From Okapia johnstoni (Eukaryota; Chordata; Mammalia; Artiodactyla; Giraffidae), in the NCBI GenBank assembly GCA_024291935.2, contig CM044307.1, positions 94,679,461 through 94,743,460 of the forward strand: DNA of 64,000 bases. The letters run 5' to 3'. Every line of letters begins with the position of its first letter. The stretch's first letter is position 1. Position numbers and translations under genes: made by a program. Under the pieces are notes generated by a model, which was not told the origin of the DNA, did no database searches, and was given only the letters and a program-made list of their open reading frames with translations. Of this stretch, positions 33,996 through 46,532 are shown piece by piece.

Positions 33996-36391
33996 TCAGT
34001 AATATCGTGATTCAAATCGTTCTCTGTTTCTTCATGCAACTTACGGGAGAATATTTCCCTGCTATTCTTTTAGAATGTTGAGGAAAAAACTGTAATTACA
34101 TCTTTCAGAGCATTACTTACACTTCCAGTAATGCAGAAGTTGAGAAGGTATAGTACCTTGTAAGATATTTCGGACATTTGGTCAAATCACCAAGATCATT
34201 AAAGTTAGCCCTACTGTGAACTCCTACCTGAAATGCTCCTTTAAAACGTAGGAATTAATTGCAACCTCATTTCAGAAATTATGTGGACTGGCCGCATGCC
34301 TCCAGGGGACTCTGCATAATTTTAGCGTTTCCGTCTCCTACATTCAATTTGGAAATAGTCTTCTTTTATACATCTAAAATATAAATTTATGATCTGTATA
34401 GCTTTTAGTAACTGCAAAATAACATTATAGGACCACGTTGGCCTTCCAGGGCTAATTTATGTAGAAACGCTTGAGGAAGGTCTTCTCAAGATGACCGGCA
34501 AAAATTTTAGATCACAAGATGACATTACTGTCGTGAGAGTAAGTCACTGGAGCATTCACAAATGAAAGACTGGTACGAATGGCAATTTGCAGGAAACATT
34601 AAAATAGATATTTGAAATATTCAAGGATTAAGTTATGAAATATTCAAGAGTTAAAATGAAGAACTAAATCCGTAACACAAGAAGAGAGTACTTTGAAAAT
34701 GGCTACTTTAAAAAACAACAAAATAGATTTTATAAGCTGAACAAACCAGAATTTAAAACAAAATTATATAAGATGAAAAATAATTACATCTTGATGATAT
34801 TTTTGAGGTTTCTCTTCAATAATAACTGGTAGAAAAGCTCCAGGATTCTGAATATGTAATTGTGTACATATGCGTGTGTGTTTGAAAATTACACTTTTAG
34901 TAGCATGGTTTAGTTAAATAAGGCTAATCACTTTAAAAATTATTAATTGCCATCTCACTTCTACCTTTTGAGGACACTTGCTGTGTTATGATTCACTATT
35001 TGGAAGAAGTGATCACATTGCGTTTATAAACGGAATGTATGTTTTTTGACCTTAGGTTTATTAGATAGATATCAAGGCCCAATCTAGCCACATTCTTTCC
35101 TCTTCTGGATCTTTGTAGCCTGGAATTAATTCTGATAATCACTTTGATTTAGAGCAAGATACTCAACATATTAAATATACATCTTACTTCTTTATGTACA
35201 TCTTACTATCTAGAATAAATCCTTTGTTAGTTTTTCCCTACTTAATATATGTGATTTTTATTTAAAATATTTATTGAACATTTAAACATGTTTTTATTTG
35301 AAAATAAAATAGAGAAAAATCACACTACCTTTGCTTAATAACTTCCAGTGAAATATATTTTCTGCATCTAAGTAAAGCATTTGATTACAAAAGTGTAGCA
35401 ACTATTAAATGATTTTTTCCCTAGATTTATTTTCTGCCTTGTCTGGCTGATCATATTTCCTTCAATGATTTTAATTAGTCTTTCCCAAGGCATGAAGCTG
35501 TGGCAAGCTTTGTATAAAAGAAGTAACACCTATAGAATAGGTTAATAGTAATAACTTAGACTTCACTCCTGGTTCCTCGTGTCTCTAAGGATCACTTCAA
35601 GGGAGAATTGCTAATTAACTGTACCAGTTATCACTAATGAAATGACACATTGGGTCAGGGCTAAACCAGTAGATCAGAATATAATCACATGATTTTAAAT
35701 TCTATATCAGATATATTCTGATACTTAAATGATCTTTGTGGCTTTGGCTCAAAGTTATTTAGATGTATGATAAAGACTATCCCTAAATAAATAAAATTTA
35801 AAATTGAAATCATTAGTACCATGCCTTAAACTGTTACTGCTATTTATATTTCTTATTCATTTCCATTTATATTCCCTTCTCCCACAGAATGACTTCACTT
35901 TAATTCTCAAATCTACAAATTTCTAGCAAGGAGGTGTGTTAAACAAAAATGAATGGATTAGATGTCCATGTTTCACCTTAATTAACCTCGATTAATTTTT
36001 TCACTAAATGAGTAGAGTTTAGAGACAATTAAAGAAAAAAAAAATAGAAGTGTTAACAGTTGTAACATTTTTTTTAGTTTTACCTGCAGCTTTTGAGTTT
36101 CATCTTTTAAATAAAACAAGAATGCTGTTTGTTTACCTACCAACCATCTTTTGAACATTTAGGTAGACTATAAACCTGATGCCCAGCAGAATTAGACATC
36201 TCTCTCTCTCTCTCTCATTTTCAGTAATTTATTAGTTGCCAACCTCAAGCAAGTGAGGCTAAGTCCATGTAAATATTTCAGAAATTTTGGTGGGATAAGA
36301 CAGGTACATGGTTGCTCCAATATTATTGAGGTCACCAACCGCTGTCTTCTTTTTAAATTCAATCTATTTGGGGGTTTTCTTTAGGGGAATT
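33996..36391. other. AT-rich sequence, nothing identified
   Basis: 2.4 kb with no gene or recognisable element apart from a (TC)9 tract at 36199-36216. Confidence 0.5.
36199..36216. repeat. (TC)9 microsatellite
   Basis: Uninterrupted TC dinucleotides. Confidence 0.95.
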
Positions 36392-36617
36392 AACTAACTG
36401 AGCATTAGTCACTCAGTAGTGTCCAACTCTTTGTGACCCCATGAATTATAGTCCACCAGACTTCTCTGTCCATGGAATTCTCCAGGCAAGAATACTGGAG
36501 TGGGTTGCCATTCTCTTCTCCAGGGGATCTTCCCCACCCAGGGATCAAACCTGGGTCTCCTTCATTGTAGGTAGATAGATGCTTTACCATCTGAGCCTCC
36601 AGGGAAGAAACTAACTG
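36392..36617 (-). mobile_element. Bov-tA SINE with target-site duplication
   Basis: The 9-bp AACTAACTG flanks it at 36392-36400 and 36609-36617. Inverted full-length body and head ('cagggatcaaacctgggtct', 'tttaccatctgagcctccag'). A GTAGATAGAT insertion lies within the head. Confidence 0.95.
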
Positions 36618-36790
36618 TATACTATATATATAGTATATACATAGTTACTTAGTTATTAGTTACTTAATCATACATAATACCATATACTTATATATAAAAA
36701 GATATTATATGTGATATATATATATATATACAAAATATATATACATACAAAATGAGTTTGGTGGAAACATATAAACCTTACAGTGTAAAA
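36618..36790. repeat. AT-rich simple sequence
   Basis: Runs of TA/AT dinucleotides, with the longest perfect (AT)n at 36714-36730, immediately downstream of a Bov-tA insertion. Confidence 0.85.
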
Positions 36791-37919
36791 TATATTATAT
36801 TCTATAGGTAACCATACTATTATTTTTATTTTCACTTACTTTATATTTTTTCAAATGTATTCAATATTTTCCTTCTTCTAAAATGCCCAGCATTTTGAAT
36901 TCAAGATTTTAACTGATTGCACTACTTCTGTTATGCATTTTTTGTGGAAAGGTAAAAATTATTAATGTACTTCTCAGTCTTTCTCCTCTCTTTGCTCACT
37001 GAGGTCTTGCCCTCATACTTGCAGGATGAGGACTGTAGAAGGGCAAACCAGTAGAAAGAACAAAGGCATCTCAGATTATCACAGGGGAACGGACAGAGTG
37101 AAAGATGAACCACCTTCCCTTCCAGCATAGCAATGAGTTAGAGAAAGAAATTGGGATGAGATATGAGAAAGTGAGCTCAACTGAGGGTGAGAGGCACTCA
37201 GCCACTTTAGAAAAATGCAAAGTTTTTAATAAGAATTTCTCTGGAGTATACTTAGATGTCCTCTAATGTTATTGAGATAAGGTACAATGATTGACATTTC
37301 TTTAGCTCTAAGTGTGGCTCACAAGGCCATGGTTTTGATAAAGTGATATATTCTACTCAGGTAGAGTGGTTAGATTACCAGCCACCCCAGCCTTCCCCAA
37401 GACCAGTAAACAGCCCTTGTATGACAATATAAGTTGAAATGCTACATCAAAAACTCCACTATAATAACCTTTTGCAAAAGAAAAGACGATAATTCCAAAA
37501 ATAATTTTATTAATTACATTTATCAATGTTTATTAACTGATTGCTTATATTTTAGCATTTGCTGACATGTTTTTATTTAAGTGATAATAAGGTCAAATTT
37601 TAATGACTGAAAAAAACTATATTATACCATTATTGATGCTCTATGCATTGAAATCACTAATTTCATTTCATAATTGATAGAATAATGCTTAGTATACTTT
37701 GAATTATAAGCCAAATTCACTTGAACTTGGAGATGGTTATTTATTCACCCCCTTTGGCAAAAGAAATCCAACATGCTGAGTTTGTCTGATGATCATGTGG
37801 GGAGAATTGCCACTGAACCTCAGGCTATTCAAACTACTTCTCAACAGCGTTCAGGATAAAATCCCACAGGGAACTGCTTTTTCAACCCACAAGAAGGTGA
37901 CCTGACTTCTTCTTTCTAT
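36791..37919. other. AT-rich sequence, nothing identified
   Basis: No gene or repeat recognised. Confidence 0.5.
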
Positions 37920-38092
37920 AAGGCAATGAATCCCAGACTTGTACAAACATCACAGTCATTAGTGATGCTTATGAAAAATGGAGATTCCTCACCCTCACTG
38001 CAGACCTAGAGAATTATAGCCTCAAGGATGGAGCTATGTATTTTTTAAAAATCTCACAGGTGATTATCATCAATAGGTTTGGGAACCACAAC
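37920..38092 (+). mobile_element. MER5-like hAT DNA transposon relic
   Basis: 'cagtcattagtgatgcttat', 'ggagattcctcaccctcact', 'gcagacctagagaatta' and the terminal 'ggtttgggaaccacaac' follow the MER5A order. Non-autonomous, coding capacity nil. Terminal repeats are degraded. Confidence 0.7.
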
Positions 38093-41000
38093 TAAAGAAT
38101 AAACAAAAATATTTATCTTCTACCCAACATAAAGTCAATTTTTATCATCTTCGTGTTCTGTATACCACTGATTTTATATGACTATACATTTACATTGTAA
38201 TAACTTGCTTTTTATAGTCTCATGATAAACACTTTCTAGTCTCTAGAACAGATTGAGCAATATCATTGTCTTTTTCTGGTAATTTCAAGTAATATCTATT
38301 ATCTAAAGATTACTTTGATTTTTTTGATTACTTTTAAATTTTTTGATCATATTTGAAGTATTTGATAATTTCACTTCATTTTTTATTTCAACACATTTAT
38401 TGCAGCAGATTCTCAGCATTCCATGACCGTCCCAAACATTTCCAGACAACAAGACTGGGATTGTAAGAATATCCGTTTCATTATTTTTATAAGTAATAAT
38501 AGTATTAGAAGAATTGACACAGAGATATTTAAAGTTATCCAGGGATTTAAACTAACAAGATAAGGACAAACAAAAAACAATGAAAACAAAAAATTAAGAG
38601 TATCCAGTAGGCTGGAGAGCGGATATTTAGAACAGTGGATCGAAATAGGATTAATTGAAAGGATTATAAACTAAGAGGGGATGAATGGAGGTAAAAAAGT
38701 GATGAGGAAAAAAGTGCAAGTCCACTGGAAGAATGGAAACAACTGACCATCTGGATTGATAAAAACTCAAAGAGAGATATTGTCAGCTTTGTTACAGAAA
38801 ATTTCTGAATTGTCTGAAAATCAGCTTAAATTGGTGAGTTCTTGCTGCTGTAGAAATAAAGATCATTGGCTTTGAAATGATACAGCATCTCAGTTTCAGA
38901 TTTATTCATTTCATCCAGGAAAGTGAAGCATCTCATGGAAGGACACCAAGGAAGTGCAGAGCACCAGGCTGAATGGATTATCCACTTGATTGATTTATTG
39001 TATTAAAGAGAAGTTGATGATGAAATTTATGATTTTTACTTATTCAGTGTTAAGAGAAAAAGATAACTCCTGCCTCACCAAACCCTTCTTATGTAAAAGT
39101 AAACACTCTTCAAACTCTTGCTAGGGTGAAAAATAACGTGCACATAAAAAGTGCAGGGTAATGTTTTGAGGGAATGTGATACTTCTCTTAGATTAATTTA
39201 TAGCAAATATCAGCGTACCAACAGAAGCTGTTGAAAGTTATATTGCTGACCTGCTGTTGGATGACAGCATATTGGGTGTCAGTCATGAGTGGCAAAAACA
39301 ATACCCTAATAAAGCACAACAGGCATACATGAAGTATTAGGCTGAAGCATGACATGTTTAAAATTGTATATTTTAAAATTTGTTTGTGTATTGATGGTGG
39401 GGAGTACTGCACTTAATTCAGCAATCAGCTTTCTGTTTGGAATATCTCTACATAATGTCTGAAAGAGATTGCTGCCAAATTAATGTTTGAAGTAAGAAAT
39501 GAATGTGAAATCTTTGTTTTTGACTACAGAGAAGCTACCCTCATCTGTTAACACTGACGACATAGTGCTGACTATGAGTACCAGAAATGTTCAGTAGAAT
39601 GACTTTTATGTTTTGAGAAGATTTAGATACACATTTAATACTAGAACATAGAAATGGGGTGCCAGCCTTCTCCCCAGGAGACTGTTATCACAGTCGACTC
39701 TTCTCAGAAAATGGTAAATACACTGACAAACAAGTTGACTCAAATCTTTACAATTTTATTAGAAATTGGTGCATTTGAATGCTCAAAATCTTTGTGTAAT
39801 AGAACATATGGAACAATTCAAATAAATTGTTTAAAAAATTCCCACAAAACTGTATTTTTAGACCTATGGAAGTAGCATTTTTTATTATGAAATACAAGTT
39901 AGATTTTTTTAAATGTTACCCCAAATAAAAAAGAGCTACATTTGAGTACTAAAAGACATTTTTTTTCCACACTGCAGTCCCAGAATCTGTATTAGAGACT
40001 ATAATAGGTGACAAGTAAGTGACTGATGAATAAATTTCACAAAGTTATTTCCCAACACAGAGAAAGCAAGAGACTTCAGTGTTCCATTCCATGTTGGTTT
40101 AAACAGCAGGCAGACAAATACTTTAGTCAGAAACATTGATCAGTGAGATGTTTAGAAGCTGAAGAACTTCCTTTCCACTTATGGAGAGTCTGTAGACAAT
40201 GTTTTCAGGTTAATTCTTAATTCTGAACTTTAATTTCTTAAAATACTTCAACCATATGAACTTGCTTCGGGTGGCAAAGAATTGGAGAAGTTTATCAATC
40301 CTGTATTTTTTGTTGTTATTTCAATTTCACATGTAGGGTAGAAGAGAACTTGATTGTATAATTCTATTATTACAGATGGGTACAATTGCCAATTTTAGTA
40401 CTAAATTCCTTCTTTGAGGTAACCTTGTGTCTCTCTGGTTCAGCAATCCATGCAGAAACCTGAATAAGAGCATTTACAACATTGCTATCCTTATGCCATC
40501 TGTGGTCATCATTTCCCATTCTCTCAACCTGCATTTGCATCATGATAATAAATGATAGCTTCAGATACTTTCTTCTCCCAACCTAAGAAGTGTTAAAAAA
40601 AATCTGTCATGTGAAACACTAATTCTGATTACACTAGGAGCACTTAAAGTTATTGGTATGTTAATTGAATGTGGTTTGGGGAAAAGTGTCATCTGCCTTA
40701 CAGCATTCATTTGCATATTAATAACAAAACTTTGTTCATCAGAGACATTTTCTGATTAAAGTACTAACGTAAGAGCTTGCTTAGAGATTATATGATCTCA
40801 AATTGTGAATTGAAATAGTCATAATTTCATAAAGGAACATGCATTTCATAATGTTCATAAAGGAACAAAGAAACAGATTGAAACTTCTGATAGCACAATA
40901 TGCACTAAAGTGCATAGAAAGCAATGCTGTAAGGTGTATTACTGAAAGTTTCTTGTTCTTTTGAAAAAAAAAAAAATCTCCTGTAGTATAATGCTGTATG

Positions 41001-41651
41001 GTGGCCAGGAGGAGTTTCCAGTGTGCTTGAAAGGAAAACTCTTATGAGAGTTTTTTCCCCAGCAGTTGGCATTAGGTTTGGAATCTTGGAACACACATAG
41101 AGTCTGGCCAGTAGTGACTCTGAGACATTGAATAAATGATATCAAATGTTAAGAAATATTTAAACTGCTTAGTATGTCTGGTAATCCTACCAGTCCATAT
41201 ATCTGGAGCCTACTGATGGACTCTCCTCTAGATTCCATTTCAGTGAACTCCATTTCTAATTTCTTTCGTCAATCCTGCTTAACTTAGATTTTTTAAATAA
41301 GTGCGTAAAGCTACGTAGATTACTACTAACTTCTGCAAAACTTCTCAGAAAGCTATGTTTTCTAAAAAGATTTCTTTTTTTTAAGAATGCCCATTGCTTC
41401 ATCCAGTTGATTCACACACCACTTTGCAATTATGTTGTTTCTTTGGCTGAACACAAACTCATCTTATCTCATGAAGATCATAATTTTGCGTAATTACACT
41501 ACAGTTTTTTAACTTGTATTATGTAATATTCCTTGCGATTTGATAACCATTCATTTTTTATGTTCATTATTTGATTTTTCTTTCAGGAAAGGGAAAAGGG
41601 TTGGACTCAAAATATAAAAATTTATAATGGTTAATTTATAATGGTTAATGT
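38093..41651. other. 3.5 kb without recognisable genes or repeats
   Basis: AT-rich. Contains a short direct repeat ('ttcataaaggaacatgcatttc' type, around 40826-40865, written here only in part) and a 14-15 bp tandem duplication 'ttataatggttaat' at 41622-41650 just before a BovB. Open frames stay below 75 codons. Confidence 0.5.
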
Positions 41652-42227
41652 ATGGGCAAATGCAAAAAAAATGAAAAAGTTGGCTTAAAGCTCAACGTTC
41701 AGAAAACTAAGATCATGGCTTCTGGTCCCATCACTTCGTGGGAAATAGATGGGGAAACAGTGGAAACAGTGTCAGACTTTATTTTGGGGGGCTCCAGAAT
41801 CACTGCTGATGGTGACTGCAGCCATGAAATTAAAAGACGCTTACTCCTTGGAAGGAAGGTTATGGCCAACCTAGATAGCATATTTAAAAGCAGAGACATT
41901 ACTTTGCCAACAAAAGTCCGTCTAGTCAAGGCTATGGTTTTTCCAGTGGTCATGTATGGATGTATGGAGAGTTGGACGGTGAAGAAGGCTGAGCGCCGAA
42001 GAATTGATGCTTTTGAACTGTGGTGTTGGAGAAGACTCTTGAGAGTCCCTTGGACTGCAAGGAGATCCAATCGATCCATCCTAAAAGAGATCAATCCTGG
42101 GTGTTCATTGGAAGGTCTGATGTTGAAGCTGAAACTCCAATACTTTGGCCACCTCATGCGAAGAGATGACTCATTGGAAAAGACCCTAATGCTGGGTAGG
42201 ATTGGGGGCGGGAGGAGAAGGGGATGA
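41652..42227 (+). pseudogene. BovB ORF2 C-terminal remnant, 191 codons, start supplied by flank
   Basis: Encodes the BovB ORF2 region after the RT catalytic motifs: NEKVGLKLNVQKTKIMASG near residue 7, ITADGDCSHEIKRRLLLGRK near 53, RLVKAMVFPVVMYGC near 90 and [14 protein letters not shown] near the end. An extra in-frame codon gives YGC-M-ESW at about residue 105. The first ATG lies in the target-site duplication, so host DNA provides it. The frame ends at TGA (42225-42227), where CGA (Arg) is usual. No promoter or ribosome context is evident. I regard it as a truncated retroelement. Confidence 0.9.
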
Positions 42228-42390
42228 CAGAGGATGAGATGGTTGGATGGCATCACCGACTCGATGGACATGGGTTTGGGTAGACTCCGGGAGTTGGTGA
42301 TGGACAGAGAGGCCTGGCGTGCTGCAATGCATGGGGTCGCAAAGAGTCGGACATGACTGAGCGACTGAACTGAACTGATGGGCAAATGCA
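41652..42390 (+). mobile_element. BovB LINE, 713-bp 3' fragment with target-site duplication
   Basis: The 13-bp ATGGGCAAATGCA flanks the element at 41652-41664 and 42378-42390. The insertion is 5' truncated within ORF2 and ends in the pentamer tail ('ctgaactgaactg'). Confidence 0.97.
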
Positions 42391-42759
42391 GAAACTATTA
42401 ACCAGTACCTTGTGGGGTCTTGTTAGGTATCATTTTATTTCTAGTTTAGATTTTTTTCTCAAGTTATTTTTCTTTCAAAGCAGGTTTAAGATATGAAAAG
42501 GTAAGTTGTCACTTTTTCCAATTCATAATTAGGTTCTAAAAAAGAAGATGATAGTACTGAACAAAAATTAGATACAGCAGTGTATTCATCCTTAATCTTT
42601 TGTTCTCTCTTACTATTCTTTCTTGTCGCTGGTAGAATTCTACCAGTTAAGTCAAGAAGAAATTAAACTGACACTCTTAATTTCATTAAAGCACTGAACT
42701 AAGTAGATAGAAGAATAGATAATATATGAGACATTATACTACACTTAAAAAATTATACC
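42391..42759. other. Unassigned sequence
   Basis: No feature recognised. Confidence 0.5.
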
Positions 42760-43710
42760 CAGCTTCTTCCTGGACATCACTACTTGAATGCTTCAGAGAT
42801 ACTTGTATGTTCAAAACTAAGTTTATTTTCCTCCTTCCTCCCTGAACCTGTGCTCATCGTTTCATTTTCCCCTATCTTTTTTGAATAGCGCCATCAGATA
42901 CCTAGTTACTTAAATCAGAACGCCGGGAACTGTCCTCATTCTTCCCTTTCATTTAACCTTTAATCTCCTTGGGGATAAAATCTATCCATTCAGGCTAACT
43001 TTCTTGAATTCCCCTCCTCCTCTTCATCCTCACTGCAATAACTTTATTTCAGGCCACTGTCACCTCTCTGGTTCACTCCTCTAAAAGCCCCACGATGGGT
43101 TCTCATGCCTCTGATCTTGTTTTTATCCAATCTGCTGCTGTAAGAATGACTTTCATAATGTATAAATGTGACCATGCCATTTCTCTGCTAAGAATCCTTA
43201 AGTGGCTTTTTAAGTTTCACGTTGAAATCTTCAAAAGGCTTTGGTATGTAAGACTTCCATATCCTAGCAACTTTGACCTCACGGATGCAATCACCTGCCA
43301 GCCTTTCTTAAGTTTTGTACTCAGGCCATACTTACCTTCCAACTATCTTATCTCTGTTTTCTTTCTGAGCCTATTGACATGTTATTCCTTCAGTCTGAAT
43401 ATATCTTCTTGTTCTGTTGACCTAATTCTTATTCTTCCTTCAAACTATTATGAAGCTTTATTTTTTTCTTACTCTCTCTGCCACACTTCTGGGTTTGCAT
43501 GAACATTCTAAGAATTGCCATCACATCCCATGTTTGCTTTCATTCAGCACTAATTAAGTTGAATCACAATTGTCTTCCACTAGACTTAAACATCTTGAAC
43601 CCAGGGCTTGTGTCCTTCACATTGTTTTCTCTAATTTCTAGCTCAGTGTTTAGCATACAAGTTCATAATCCAAATGTATTTGCTGAATACATGATTAAAC
43701 AAAATAAACT
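42760..43710 (+). mobile_element. L2 LINE, long 3' fragment
   Basis: About 950 bp tracking L2 in order: 'aggccactgtcacctctctg', 'ccaatctgctgctgtaagaa', 'gaccatgccatttctctgct', 'gaaatcttcaaaaggctttg', and the end 'gtatttgctgaatacatgat' (L2 'atatttgttgaatgaatga'). The 135-codon open frame at 43095 is a decayed, shifted reading of this element and not a gene. Confidence 0.8.
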
Positions 43711-43889
43711 AGATCAATTTGCAATTCATTTAATTTTTCTCGGTTCCGTAGCAAGGCAAGCAAGCCCACATGCAGCATAACCAATATATCTGCCTAGTTG
43801 ACAAAGGACTCCTATGTGAAACTGTTTTGTGCATGTAGAGAAATCACTTCTACATTCTACCTACCACAAATGTTGTGCCTTAAACTTAA
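43711..43889. other. Spacer between L2 fragments
   Basis: No feature recognised. Confidence 0.4.
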
Positions 43890-44290
43890 AACCTAAGAAA
43901 TAGACTTATCTTTTTATTTCCCCTTAATCATTTATATTCAATATGAAAGAAACCCTTTTGATTCTACTCCCCCTCAATATCTACAGGATTTGCCTTTGTT
44001 TTCTCTTTAGTCCTACAGCCACTATATTAGCTTCTGTTCTAATCATTTCTCATGGAAACTGTTCCCCCTAAACAATGTTGGCCTCACGAACCCTATCACT
44101 TGTCAGCCTTTCTTCAGCCTATCCTCTGGTCTCACCCTGTGTAGAGCACACAATACACATATTCTGAAATATCACTGCAGTCATGGTTGTAAAATAGAAA
44201 ATTCCACACTTTAATCCAACAGCTCCAGCTTTCACATAGAAAAGTCAAGATTTTAAAATAAAGTATGGCAGACAGAATGCCCTATTTATT
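43890..44290 (+). mobile_element. Second L2 fragment
   Basis: 'cctacagccactatattagc' and 'cttctgttctaatcatttct' parallel the L2 'ccactgccctagtccagacc..catcatctct' block. 'tgtaaaatagaaaattccac' follows weakly. More decayed than the L2 upstream. Confidence 0.5.
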
Positions 44291-44479
44291 CTAAATCTAC
44301 TTTATTTTTTTCTTGGGGACACAGCTAAACCTCATTTCTCAGATTCATTACTGATAAACATCAAAACAGGATTAATTTTGCTAATATGATGCCACTCTGT
44401 AGTTAAAGCCTCTAGACTCACTTATCGTGACTCATACATTTGATAACTATAATACCCTGGTGAAGAACATGAGTTCTTA

Positions 44480-44790
44480 AATTACAGATGAGTCATGTAT
44501 CCAACCTCACTACATATGGGAATTTAGGCAAATCAAATTTTCTCACTCTAAATTTAGATTTTCTCCTCTAGAAAATGGTAACAATTTCACTGGCGTATTG
44601 CCAATTGAACACATAATTAGAGATCAGTAAATACTAGCTATTATTTGCTGTAAACAGAGATAATAGCTGTATATTGAAGATTATTTATTTATTGAAGAGT
44701 AAATGAGATAATTCAAGAAAAAATATTTAATACAGTACTTGGTACATTTCATGTGCTTAATTAAATTATTATGTGTCTGACATTATTATT
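44480..44790 (+). mobile_element. MIR SINE, sense, possibly in two pieces
   Basis: 'gggaatttaggcaaatcaaa', 'agattttctcctctagaaaa' and 'tggtaacaatttcactggcg' match the sense MIR core. 'gagataattcaagaaaaaat' and 'acagtacttggtacatttca' at 44705-44750 match its 3' end, with intervening sequence. Confidence 0.6.
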
Positions 44791-45934
44791 AAGTATTGTT
44801 ATTATTACTGATATGAATGGTACCATTTAAATCCCTGACAAGATATTGGATGATATTGACTTTAATCTTAGTAATACAAGTAATTCTAAATCTTAAATCA
44901 TGGTAATCTCTCAGCTATTCAACAAGACACTGCTTGTGCAAATATTATCTATTTTTAGTTTGGATGAACAAGGAATGCAGAGATAGTACTATTTAAATCT
45001 TTAAATATCACTCCCTCCCCCACAAACAAATTTGTGAGTGATTAACAAAATACAAGTTGCCTTTTGGCTATGAGCGAAGAAGAGGGAGGGAAAATTAGTC
45101 CAAATGATGAGAAAGCAAACAATTGTTTGAACTTCGTTCAATTACTTGAACGAAGGAAATTTACTCTGTATGTTGCATGTCTCCGTTTTAGTTTGACAGC
45201 GGCTTTAAAAATTTCAGCTATATTTGGTTTATTTGCCCCTGGTGTTTAAAATTATCTCAAAAAAACTATATTCTAAAATATAACAATATACCGAAAAAAT
45301 GATAATGTGCTGTTTAAGTATATATAAGAAGGTGTTAAAATCTACTTCAGACTCAGATATTTCTAATTTTATGAGTCAAGAAACTTAAACACTGTCACAA
45401 GTACATGATTTTCATGTATAAGTACGTTATAGCATACTCAACACTACAATTGAATTATGAATTATAGTTGTGATTTTAGAAGCTGAGAATGAAAATAAAA
45501 CAGTATAATATTTACCTCAATTAGAGTATATTTAGTCTAGTTAAAACATTCTGGGATAGATTTGAGCAGGTAATAATTGACTGTATTTTAAGCCTGGAGG
45601 CAAAGCCCAAGGTGCTAACTCAAGCAGGTCGTTAGCACCCTGGTAAAAATGCTTTCAGAGTATATCGTGTATTTCTATTTGTGCATTTTATACATTATAT
45701 TCATTATTTAAGATGCTGAAACTATATGGGTTAAATAATACATATTGGCATAACTTGATAATATATTAATATTACCTTGTAAACCGACCATTTTTCTATT
45801 ATTCTTTCATACCTAATTTCCCTCTTTCTGTCCACCTTATTTCTCTCGATTATAATGAGCAACTATAGAGTCATTTTCATGCCTTAGTATTAAGATGCTA
45901 TAATTCAATATTATATCTCCCCCAAAGTTTAGAA
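44791..45934. other. AT-rich sequence with small inverted repeats
   Basis: No gene supported. Holds a 14-bp palindrome at 45116-45129, a 10-bp-stem hairpin at 45132-45155 and a 9-bp-stem hairpin at 45611-45639. The 61-codon open frame at 45064 has no recognisable domain. Confidence 0.5.
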
Positions 45935-46050
45935 ATTTATGTCTGTTCAGTTCAGTTCAGCTCAGTTCTTCAGTTGTGTTCAACCCTTTGCAACCCCGTG
46001 GACTGCAGCATGCCAGGCTTCCCTGTCCATCACCATATATTTATGTCTGT
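45935..46050 (-). mobile_element. Minimal BovB insertion, 92 bp, with target-site duplication
   Basis: The 12-bp ATTTATGTCTGT flanks it at 45935-45946 and 46039-46050. The inserted 92 bp is only the BovB tail (reversed CAGTT/CAGCT repeats) and about 70 bp of the 3' end ('gactgcagcatgccaggctt'). Confidence 0.95.
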
Positions 46051-46532
46051 AGTTGGTATTAATAAATACTTACTAAATGTTTATTGTGGATTGAAATACA
46101 AACCAAGTAGTTAGCATTTTGACTGGCAATCTAATATGTTAAAGATTTTTAAGAAATTAGAGAGTTGCATTTCTTAAGTATGACAACCCTATCTGTAAAA
46201 ATCAATTTAATAATACTTACTGAAAATAAGCTACTCTGCTTTCCTTTCCGCACCGTTGAATGGGACCAATTCTTATTTTCCCCTATCTTTGCCGGAGTTT
46301 ATTAGATAATTTTAACTTCTTTCATCTCCTTCTGGTATCTATGATTTTTTTTTCCTGTCTGTGATATCAAGCCTTGCTTATTTTAAAACTCTGCCTTGCA
46401 CTTATTCCTGTACACCTGTACTCCTCACTGTAATCTCCTTAGCATCTTCAAGATTTCCTGTCTTCCTTGGGGACTTTAGCACTTGGCTTATTTGTCTCTA
46501 AGAGGTCAAAACACAAATATTTTCAGGGGCTA
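46051..46532. other. Unassigned sequence
   Basis: Pyrimidine-rich from about 46290, with no confident L2 match. Confidence 0.45.

Noticed and set aside
38640..40320. Possible processed pseudogene in a repeat-free stretch
   Set aside because: No frame above 75 codons, no recognisable protein motif, and no poly-A tail or flanking duplication seen.
41699..42385. 228-codon open frame on the minus strand
   Set aside because: It is antisense to the BovB at 41665-42377. BovB antisense frames are often open because of the codon composition of ORF2.
43095..43502. 135-codon open frame as a membrane protein
   Set aside because: Hydrophobic look comes from the pyrimidine-rich L2 3' region, and the stretch tracks L2 motifs in order.
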